Of a stretch of 64,000 bases of DNA, positions 56,401 to 64,000 are shown piece after piece. Position numbers and translations under genes: made by a program. The notes beneath the pieces are model-generated. The model searched no databases, was not told the origin of the DNA, and saw nothing but the letters and a program-made list of their open reading frames with translations. The stretch comes from Emmonsiellopsis sp. PD_33 (lineage: Eukaryota > Ascomycota > Eurotiomycetes > Onygenales > Ajellomycetaceae): the NCBI GenBank assembly GCA_032988165.1, contig JANTQF010000098.1:1-64000 (forward strand), given 5' to 3'. Numbering within the stretch: the first letter of the stretch is position 1; every line of letters starts with the position of its first letter.

Positions 56401-56766
56401 ACGGCGGGATGGAGCCACTTGTGGTGTGTCCATGCCATACTCGAAGGAGTTGATGCGGGATTTGACGCCACGGATGGTGGGCTAGAAACAACGGAGTTGG
56501 TTTAGTACATGCACCAAATGACAAGACATGCTCTTTTCTGAGATGTTTCCTAGCGAAATTAGGGAAAGGGCTTTCTCCGATATTAGGAGATGCTAGCCTA
56601 CGTCTGGGTCTTCCTCCTTGTTAATCTCTATATCTTTTATAATATGATCCTATTCATATTAGTATAAATCTTTAATACTGGCCTGAACTTACGTACCCTC
56701 AGTAACCCGATACTTCCATCTCTTGTAAATTCCCTGGAACGTTGGTTTGGCTTTGCTCTTCGGCAT
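50453..56766 (-). pseudogene. SNF2-family helicase/ATPase pseudogene, many frameshifts and stops
   Basis: Pieces in order on the minus strand: ATG 56766 (MPKSKAKPTFQGIYKRWKYR) with a GTAAGT donor; a second block from 56485 (RGVKSRINSFEYGMDTPQVA) interrupted by TAA at 56314–56316; then 56148–55954; then 55913–55599 (LNQGRHRYGFNTEGRGCRYW). Next come DDQCFEK and DWIDPMNPVF-type motifs split by frameshifts, and the Walker A loop GLTDTCGLGKTLQM (GLGKT at 55341–55355). An acidic block lies at 53511–53248, motif Ia-like PTLISVWVDEF follows, and the DExH box reads NESH (52298–52309) where DESH is expected. C-terminal pieces lie at 51650–50883 in alternating frames, and a last piece at 50725–50453. 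SNF2 ATPases remodel chromatin or act in repair. This copy cannot be translated through. Exon limits are approximate. Confidence 0.75.
55341..55355 (-). pseudogene. Walker A (GLGKT) of the SNF2-type pseudogene
   Basis: Codons for GLGKT are intact and embedded in GLTDTCGLGKTLQM, the nucleotide-binding loop of SNF2 helicases. Upstream residues WQVTGIAFALARKQPPMKGG form the preceding helix. This anchors the identification of the decayed gene. Confidence 0.8.
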
Positions 56767-57276
56767 CCTGCGTTTCTATACTCAACCCCCGTGTTAGCCA
56801 GTCTCTAGGCCGATGACGCAGGAAACATTATATTGATCCCGATATTCGGCAGTGTGGCTATGAAGACGGCGTTTGGATGGCCATTAATCTGGACATCTAA
56901 ACCTCTCCGCCGCTGGCTGCATTCGAGGCCGTCTCGCTATGGCTAAGCCGGTGGGCCGGGTCACGGCTCTAAACGGAGTCCCGTCAGCCGTGATGAAGCG
57001 GATCTGAAGATCCAGCAACTATATTTCTTCCACCGCACCATTCGCTATTGCTAGTCCACCCGTTATAAGTGGCAGAGTCTAGCGGCACGATATCGGTGTC
57101 AAATATAGTCAAAGTTCCGCTGCCGGAGATCAATCCTAGCAAGGGTCATTTGTCTTCCGGATGTGTGTCCGAATGACGAATCCAGGTATGGGGTATGGAA
57201 AGTATCGAGCAAGGCTGATGGCATTTGGTTGGGAGAATATCAAGCCGAGATGTCCCAATTACCTGCCATATGAGCA

Positions 57277-57825
57277 TCAAATTTGCTCGCCTCGTTCTGT
57301 TTCTCCATCGACATGGCGTGGAAACACCCAAGCTAGCGTTTCAGAAATTTTCGTTTTTATCTTTAGGAGACCGGGATTGAAAAGACAAATAATATGGGAG
57401 GGAATAAAAAGGAGGAGTAGGTAATGTTCAATAGCGTTGAGCCAACCAATTGGTCGCTGACGGACCGCGCGGATAGGGGGGATGAGCCGATGAATGGTGT
57501 TCTCGACGTGTTTCCTCTTCAACAGATGTAGTTTTGACGTGTCCTGCAGGTCAAAGCTCTTGTTCATCGACTGGTTAGCAATGCTATTCGCAGTCGTATC
57601 AGCGGAAACGGGTAGGGATGGGTAGTTTACATGGTGTTCTTCCCCAGCTGTCGATTCCGGGAACAGATCAGACCCCTGATCATCGCTATCAGGTATCTCG
57701 AGTGGTTCACCGAGATCTAAACCGGATTCACTATCCTGGCTATCTGCAATCTCGTACCTCACGCGCTTCGACGCGGGTTCCATTGCAGCAAAGGTGCAGT
57801 GATCGCTTCGCCACATAGGACCCAT
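57277..57825 (-). CDS. Hypothetical 182-aa ORF (168 aa from the second Met), unrecognised
   Basis: The minus strand is open from 57825, with a better-looking start at the second Met (57783, MEPASKRVRYEIADSQDSES). The first half is acidic and Ser/Asp-rich with a small basic patch (SKRVR) that might be a nuclear signal. The second half is basic (LHLLKRKHVENTIHRLIPPI) and then hydrophobic (YLLLLFIPSHIICLFNPG), which may be read-through of an intron. It lies about 500 bp upstream of the SNF2-type pseudogene on the same strand and could be part of the same locus or an independent small gene. I do not recognise a family. Confidence 0.4.
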   Translation of the reverse strand: MGPMWRSDHCTFAAMEPASKRVRYEIADSQDSESGLDLGEPLEIPDSDDQGSDLFPESTAGEEHHVNYPSLPVSADTTANSIANQSMNKSFDLQDTSKLHLLKRKHVENTIHRLIPPIRAVRQRPIGWLNAIEHYLLLLFIPSHIICLFNPGLLKIKTKISETLAWVFPRHVDGETERGEQI

Positions 57826-59136
57826 AGTTGGCAGGAGGCCTTAGCTGTAATTGCCAATGTATGGAGCCAATGCAGCCGTGGTTGCCCCAGCTTCAGATGC
57901 ATGCAATATGTCGGGTCATGCGATAGCTAGGATGTGCATGGAATAGGCGCTTTAGCAGGCGGGGTGGGCGAAATAGCTTGGTTTTATAGACGGTCGAAGC
58001 ATACCCTCATACTGGTTGATAACGTCTTGAGCTGACTGCTCAGGGCAGAATGACCAAACCAAGGGCATCAAACTGATGGAAAGGCCATGGCAAATCGCAG
58101 AGCAATTCGAAACCCCTGGCTGAACACGATTAGGGTGACCGTGAGATTGTAAAGCAGGCAGTGGCTCCGAACGGGAGGCGTAAAACGGAACGTAACTTCG
58201 AGGTCTTTAGGGTAGTAGGGAACTCGAAATTGCAGAGAGTGTTGCTGAGGCTGCTGTTGAACTCCCCTGCCTAGAGCCTCACTATACAGAAGGGTACGAG
58301 TATCATCAGCCTGATCAGGGGATGATCGATATACGCAGCAGTTGCTCTGATATGGCGGTCTGATTCGTGTGACCCCCGTTCTTGTGATCCAACTGTCATC
58401 CCGGACTAGGATAGACAGGCCTTTGCTGACGTTTAGCGATAATAGAAAACTCTGATGTCCCTATAGGGGCATAGCCGTCGTCGTCCCAGGCTAGAGTCGT
58501 AGGTACCCAGCCGAGTAGTGGTAGAATAGATCAAATATATATATCCGGCTGAAGGAGTAGTAAGTATAGAGCGCGGAGGATGTAAAAAGAATGGAAAATG
58601 GATCCAAATGGTTCCAAGAAGATACATACGCGAATCGGGGTTTAACCGTGACAGTGAGCAACCTCTATCCTTCACATCCCTCTGATTCCCTCATTGATTC
58701 ATGGGCGAGCGTGAAGAACCTCCGGGGGTGCACCGACACCCGTGAAGCGACCCGGGGAGGTGACTGACACACATCACTCATTCCACGTCAAATCCTATCC
58801 CGGAACATCACTGTTCAAGGAGTCTGTTAGGGCTTCCGCCGGGACGTGGCTTCGATGGCTTTTTGGAGTCGTAGGGATGGGGCAGCTTTGTTTTGGGGAC
58901 TGGCATTTTAGTGGAGAGTGCAAGAGGGGCTGAGAGGGTCGAGTGCGATTTGGGATGCGTAGATTTAGGAGCGGTAGAAGAATTTGTATAGGTGGACACG
59001 GTAGACTAAGGATGTTCCTGAGGGTTGGAGTGAAGATGGCGGGTGGTTGACTTTGGAGAGGAGGCGGCTGACGTTGAAGGTCACAGCAATCTGATTTCCA
59101 TATTATTCAAGGCCAGAAGAGGGATAGCATCAAATA
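57826..59136. other. Intergenic upstream of the tRNA gene
   Basis: 1.3 kb with short overlapping frames (for example 58433–58675 minus, 58742–58933 plus) and no motifs. No gene is supported. Confidence 0.5.
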
Positions 59137-59230
59137 GCCCGCATGGCTTAATGGTAAAGCGCATCACTAGTACGGTTTCATACTGCTATCTGCCATGATG
59201 AGATCCTCAGTTCGATTCTGAGTGTGGGCA
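59137..59230 (+). tRNA. tRNA-Thr (anticodon AGU) with a 22-nt intron
   Basis: A full cloverleaf folds: acceptor stem GCCCGCA with TGTGGGC (one G·T pair) and discriminator A at 59230; D arm GCTT/AAGC with loop AATGGTA; anticodon stem CATCA/TGATG with loop CT-AGT-A; T arm CTCAG/CTGAG with loop TTCGATT. The anticodon AGT (59169–59171) is for Thr (read as IGU after deamination). After position 37 a 22-nt intron (59173–59194) interrupts the loop, as is usual for nuclear tRNA introns. The mature length is 72 nt. A T7 run at about 59234–59240 provides a Pol III terminator. A-box and B-box (GTTCGATTC) promoters are internal. Confidence 0.93.
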
Positions 59231-59924
59231 TTTGTTTTTTTATTCTTGTTTATTCTTGTTTATTTTTGTGTTTTTTTATTTTTCCTTCTCTTCATAATTT
59301 GCTGCATCTATGATATATACCGTGTTTTTAACCCGCTAGAAAGCTAGTCGATTGTAAATATAGAGACCGCTCTTATTCTCGAGGACAATTATGCGCGTCA
59401 AAGTGTAATAAAGCATTCGGGGTGACGTCATTTCTATACCCCTGCCTACCGAGAATAGACTCCTTGATTAGATAAGGATACACAGGAGAAGGAGAAGGCT
59501 TCCCCCGACAAAATAGGTGTAGATATATATTCTACAGATGTAACATCTATTGGTACAGAGCGGTGGGGAGTGAAGGGGGAAAATATAGATCCTAGCACAG
59601 ACTCCAAAGGAAAAAAGTCTATCTATTAAAACAGTTGGTGGAAGAACGAAATGGGAGGGAGATTGGTCAAAATAGTCAAGGAAAAATAATTAATGTACGT
59701 AAAAGGAAATTGAAAACATAATTGGGTATCACTTCATACAAGAAAGGAATAAGGAAGTGGGATTCCTTGTCGATTTCGATGCGGTGAGACGGTTGGAACG
59801 CCGTGGTTGGGAGGGACGGGTATGTAAGAATAGCCGCGGACAGAGTCGACGCGACATCGGCGTGTCGATTCATTATTTATTCGTCGTCAATGGGCCCTCG
59901 CGGCCTTCGCCGATTTTCGGCCAT
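59231..59924. other. Intergenic, tRNA terminator and 3' flank of the membrane-protein gene
   Basis: It starts with the Pol III T run, then repeats of TTTATTCTTG (59239–59270). The rest is AT-leaning DNA without a gene and probably includes the 3' UTR of the minus-strand gene ending at 59925. Confidence 0.5.
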
Positions 59925-61033
59925 TTATAAAACATCCCTCTCTTCCTCCAATGCTTTCATTCCCTTCGCTCTGAACTTGGTATTAACAACTCCTCCAAGG
60001 CCGTAGGCGGGCACGATTCTTCCAATTCTAGCAAGGACGCTTGGTGCCCAGTCTCTCTTAACACGGGCCCATCTATCCGATGCAGGTAGCCCCCCTGGGG
60101 GTTGGCGGTTATAAAGATCGAGACCTAGCAGGTGCGGTGGTGTGCTGAAAATTTGGACGGTTGCGGGAATCGAGAACTGTGCAAGGGCAAGCTTGGACGA
60201 AGGGGTAGAAGCGAGGATATCGGGTATATAGGGTGATAGTAGGGTTGGAAGGTTGAAGGAGGCGAAGATGGTCATGCTATCTCGGAAACAGAAGAGGCCA
60301 AATGATCGAAGTGGGATCTTAGGCGCCTGTGGGGAATGAGAGACGGGAGGGTGGCAGTGGATGGGCGCTTGCCCAAATTTTTGCGATCCTGACGATGTTG
60401 CGAGAGTATTTGGAGACGGAGTATTACCTTGAGCTCCGAATAGGCGAGCAAATCGCGCGTCTTTGTATACACATATAGACAGGTTGACACCGGCTGTGGC
60501 AAGAAATTTAGTTACGCCAGCTGAGACGTGGCTAAATGGGCGATCATTCATTGTCGATGTAACAGTGTCAATGACATTGGCAGTCAAGTATGTAGAGCCA
60601 TAAAGGGTATATATGAGTAGGAAGGGGGTCGATATAAAGAAGCTGTGCGGCCGTTTGAGGATGGAAACGATGGACGATTTAAGACTCTGACTAATCCCAA
60701 CACCCTTTGCAGCCTTTTCAATGATAGCTCTGTAGAAATAAACATTAAAATGTTAGCCGAGTAATCTATCTCAAGGTCGCTCCGCATCTAGTCCGTGACA
60801 TGCAGAGGAATTGGATCGACTCACTTGTCAATGATTGTAATCAGTGGGCATATCATAATCGCCGCTCCAGCTGCACTGACCGCATCTACAGCCAGTCTCC
60901 TACCCAAGTTGTCTGTATTCCAGCTTCCGGGCGAGGCCCCCGGCGTGGAGACGACATCTTGTCTTGGTGATGACATTGTTGACGATGACACCGATTCGTG
61001 GCGCAATTGCGGCGTGGGATCTTCTCGACTCAT
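59925..61033 (-). CDS. Putative multi-pass membrane protein of a fungal orphan family (337 aa, two exons)
   Basis: On the minus strand exon 1 (61033–60825; MSREDPTPQLRHES) ends AA|GTGAGT. Exon 2 (60729–59925) starts after CTACAG and continues the frame: TIIDKAIIEKAAKGVGIS. Several hydrophobic segments are visible (RRLAVDAVSAAGAAIMICPL; ISTPFLLIYTLYGSTYLTAN; VTKFLATAGVNLSICVY; DSMTIFASFNLPTLLSPYI; near the C-terminus RIVPAYGLGGVVNTKFR). The repeated helix-plus-polar pattern is reminiscent of mitochondrial carriers, but I cannot find the PxDxxK signature, so I do not assign function. An alternative start at 61093 would add 20 residues. A GTAATA...CCCCACAG string within exon 2 (60427–60327) looks like an intron but would create a stop if removed. 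I recall the family as an uncharacterised fungal orphan. Confidence 0.75.
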
Positions 61034-62701
61034 TTTCGAGAGCGAGTGACACTGCGGAGACACAGGAGAGAACGAGGGACAAAAAACAGACAAGAGACAC
61101 GAAGGAATTGTCTAGCTTAGCCCGACATCAAGCGGGTAGTTAAACAAGCCTAAGGAACAGTTGGGAAACTGCCTGGGAAACGACTGGAAGAAAACAACTA
61201 AATAATTGCCAGGGAGCATGACAGGCATTTATAAAAGAAGCCAAACAACAGAAACACAATTCCACAGCATATCTACCGCCTCTGGCGAGCTCGTCCCATC
61301 CGCTGCTTTGTATTCGAATTATTCGATGATAAGAAATTTCTGGGGCTGACTCGATGCCGATTTCGGCCCGGAGTGTATCCATGGATCCCGGTGACAGGCC
61401 GGTCACGTGGTCAAATTAAAAATAACCCCTGGATGTCTTGGCAATATCAAACACGACATCAACAACATCACAGCATTTCTCACGGACTTCCAGAGCTCTG
61501 GTGTTTGTTCGAGGCTCTGATGTTCTACCCTCAATTATCAATTCGATAATATTCCTCTAAGCCCGCTTCTAATGTGTCGTATCAACGGGCTAGAACCTGA
61601 CTTCACGCGGCCAAATTCCACGGAGGAGCTATCTCGTTCCAGCTTCAAAAGACTTGCCGAAATCAAATGCGGCAATCCCAAATAAATTGTTAATTGACTT
61701 TTGAAATTTTATCTATCGCATTGCGGAGATACCCAGCAGCTTGTTGGTACTCATCAGCACAGCTATCCGATGAGTTCTGTTTCGATACGAAGGACCAATC
61801 TAGGCGCGCTCCTCATCGGCCAACACTGCCTAAGGACACCATCCAAGCTTCTTCGAAGACCAAATGTCTCCTTAATCGAAGTCAGTGGCGACTTCATTTA
61901 CCTTATCGCTTTCAGAGTTCTTCATACGTATTTTCCTGAATGCGAAGGCCGGTCCGTCCTCCCTTTTCAGGAAACCGCCCAACGCCAATTTCAGCGAGGA
62001 CTCCCTCATCTTTCCCTTCTACAAACCATTTATCTCGGCCCTCCGAGCCCAGGAATTCAAGAGCCGCTCGGCACCAAAAGTCATCTGGTTAATGTTCAGT
62101 TTTGTTTCACCCCACGCTACCAAGAGCTTTGCCCTGGATTTTTCTCCACTTCCCCACTTCCCCACACTTTATGCCCGAACACCCCGTTCGAGAATCCTTT
62201 TGGCCGAGGAGTTCGGGAAGAAGCTGCGTGCAGCAGCCCGAAGCAAACTCGGAAAACCTTCCAAAATCATGTTATTTCACGGTTAGATTCCAAGTTCCTT
62301 CCGTTGACCATGATCGACTGACGCATTAGCACATTGCTTCTTCGCTCCATGACTGGTTAAGGTCCCTTCCAAGCTCCACTTCACTGTGGGATCTGATGTC
62401 TAGTTCCTAGATTTCTACCAACTGCTCTCAATATGATGTGAAAAATGGGCGTAGCCTCGGACCAGTCCTTTGGCTGTTCCGAGGGCGCATATCTTCTTTC
62501 CAAGAGTAGATGGGATTGCCAGAGCCAAACATCCAAATGTGCTAAGCTCTTCCCTTGTGTAACATTCTATGCTAGCTTAGTCGCCTACTTTTGGGCAATT
62601 GAGTTTATAACCAGGAGGCCCGCCGCCATTAAACCTGCTCAGTGGCATCTCAGCTCTCCTTCTCTCTTCCCAATCCCCCGTTCGCACAACAGTCGCCTTC
62701 C
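61034..62701. other. Divergent intergenic region between the two membrane-protein genes
   Basis: 1.67 kb. A CACGTG E-box sits near 61404 (GGTCACGTGGTC). Long overlapping frames on the plus strand at about 61700–62330 begin with non-ATG codons and share no motif with known proteins; I regard them as chance. Promoters of both flanking genes are expected here. Confidence 0.45.
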
Positions 62702-64000
62702 ATGGCCCAGCCAGAAATATCCCCAGCTCTAAAAGGGGAGGAGATGAGGATTGAAAATGTCGATGAGAAGGGTAAAGTCGATTCTTCGTCCTCGGATATT
62801 ATTGGCAGTGTCGAGGCTGCCGACAGCGAGGTGGATGTCGATTCGTTCTCGGATGCCGAAACCACAAAAATCTTGAGAAAGGTTGACTATCGCCTTGTTC
62901 CACTTCTTGGGGTACTATATCTCCTTGCGTTTATTGATAGAGGAAACAGTATGTTACCAGCCAATATCCCTCGAACTCCTTCGAACAGTTGGCATCATAA
63001 GCTAGGTAAAATATATAGTGATTGAATGCTAATGTCATTCTAGTCGGAAATGCAAAAATTGCAGGCATGAATGACGACCTTAAACTTCACGGAATGCAGT
63101 ACAATATCGCATTGACAGTCTTCTTCATTCCATACTCGTTGTTCGAAATCCCGAGCAACATTGTTCTCAAGATCCTGCGCCCATCGGTATGGATATCTGT
63201 GATGATGCTTGCCTGGGGAACAGTGATGACGTGAGTATATCCACCAAAATCAGTTCTAGGGCCATCGTTCATTTTGTTAATACCATTTTGTAGCTTGATG
63301 GGGATTGTCGCGGATTACCAGGGCCTTGTTGCAGCTAGGTTCTTCCTTGGAGTTACAGAGGTACAGTCAAAGCTACCCCTTTGCGGTTTGTCGATATAGC
63401 ATCTATAGGCATACTCACTAGAGTATATAGTCCGGATTCTTCCCTGCTGCGACCTTCCTCCTCACGATCTGGTATCGTCGTTATGAAGTACAAACTCGCA
63501 TGGCCATTTTCTACGCTGCTGCCTCCCTCTCTGGCGCATTCTCCGGGCTACTAGCATTCGGGATAGAAAAAATGCATGGGGTAGGCAATCTTGCAGGCTG
63601 GCGATGGTAAGATCTCCAAATCAGACCTCACCAAAATTCATGCATATCTAACACTATTGTACAGGATCTTCATCCTCGAAGGCCTCCTCCCAGTTGCATG
63701 CGCCTTTGGGGTGTGGTTCATTCTCCCTGACAGCCCCGAACGAGCCAGTTTCCTCACTCCCATAGAGCGCAAATTCATCACAGCAAGATTGTCGTCCGAT
63801 CCCGGCACCGGAGGAGGGAAGGTTACCAACAATGATAAAATTAAGCCCCGCCATATTTTGGCGGCCTTCAAGGACTGGAAAATCTGGGCTGCCGTCGTCA
63901 TGTTTTGGGGTAACTCCATTGGAGTTTACGGGTGCGTACAGTACATACATACATACATATCACACTCCCTTCCTTGATCAGCATTATACCACCCACATCT
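62702..64000 (+). CDS. Dal5/allantoate-permease-type MFS transporter, 5' part (3' end outside window)
   Basis: Exons 62702–62948, 63044–63230, 63294–63360, 63431–63606 and 63665–63931 join in phase, giving about 314 residues before the window ends. The protein starts MAQPEISPALKGEEMRIENV with an acidic cytosolic tail, then the ACS/Dal5-type motifs: KVDYRLVPLLGVLYLLAFID, RGNIGNAKIAGM, YNIALTVFFIPYSLFEIPSN, AARFFLGVTESGFFPA, TIWYRRYEVQTRMAIFYAAA and GWRWIFILEGLLPV. These cover the first six helices and the central loop. The family imports anionic organic solutes (allantoate, nicotinate, biotin precursors, pantothenate); the substrate here cannot be told. ATG 62702 is preferred because the upstream extension starts with GTG. 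The last donor (GG|GTGCGT) leads into an intron whose acceptor is not confidently in the window. Confidence 0.87.

Noticed and set aside
42331..58000. A giant Starship-type element considered for the copia-plus-helicase region.
   Set aside because: No DUF3435 tyrosine-recombinase captain gene and no outer boundary repeats could be seen.
61701..62321. Plus-strand frame of 206 codons, with a second overlapping frame at 61885–62286.
   Set aside because: Both begin at non-ATG codons, overlap each other, and their translations show no recognisable domain; the region is a divergent promoter.
63942..63960. ACAT tetranucleotide repeat near the window end, considered as a CRISPR-like or tandem array.
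   Set aside because: It is a short microsatellite within an intron of the MFS gene; no CRISPR array exists in this window.

Overview
The window is nuclear DNA of a filamentous ascomycete. Genes carry short GT–AG introns with CTAAC/CTGAC-type branch points, and the proteins are typical of Pezizomycotina: an Msb2-type signalling mucin, ESCRT-II Vps36, F1Fo-ATP synthase subunit k and an MTP18-type protein. Two AT-rich transposon islands decayed by C-to-T/G-to-A change lie between gene-bearing stretches. The protein set and CpG-poor repeats point to Eurotiomycetes, plausibly Onygenales; that placement is inference.

Layout. 1–459: 3' end of VPS36. 795–1370: relic of an MFS drug/polyamine transporter. 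2578–5286: 902-aa putative mitochondrial, tail-anchored protein. 5751–13666: pogo/Fot1-type DNA transposon split by a complete Ty3/gypsy chromovirus, all mutated. 18448–20562: MSB2, with a long leader containing a probable 5'-UTR intron. 23157–23666: AcpS-type phosphopantetheinyl transferase. 25374–26514: three-exon histidinol-phosphatase. 26515–33884: a 7.4-kb stretch with no gene I can support. 33885–35179: six-exon FKBP12-type prolyl isomerase. 37279–38670: four-exon Ntn hydrolase of the isopenicillin-N acyltransferase type. 39727–40031 (minus) and 40611–41734 (plus): a divergent pair, ATP19 and an MTP18 homologue. 42331–47726: complete but dead Ty1/copia element. 48.2–57.8 kb: minus-strand wreckage of two helicase families (telomere-linked RecQ-type and SNF2-type) plus an unknown ORF. 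59137–59230: intron-containing tRNA-Thr(AGU). 59925–61033: two-exon membrane protein. 62702 to the end: Dal5-type MFS permease cut by the window edge.

The genes do not form one pathway. Several are mitochondrial (AcpS, ATP19, MTP18, possibly the 902-aa protein), others serve histidine synthesis, signalling, endosomal sorting and transport. No CRISPR array, complete secondary-metabolite cluster or convincing new defence system is visible. The most informative signals are the mutation spectra. The two copia LTR copies differ only at positions explained by loss of CpG, with three CpGs surviving at the edge nearest unique DNA. The gypsy LTRs differ by transitions in several contexts, including classical CpA RIP. 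The side-by-side helicase relics and the cluster of CGTAC motifs upstream of MSB2 also deserve a second look.
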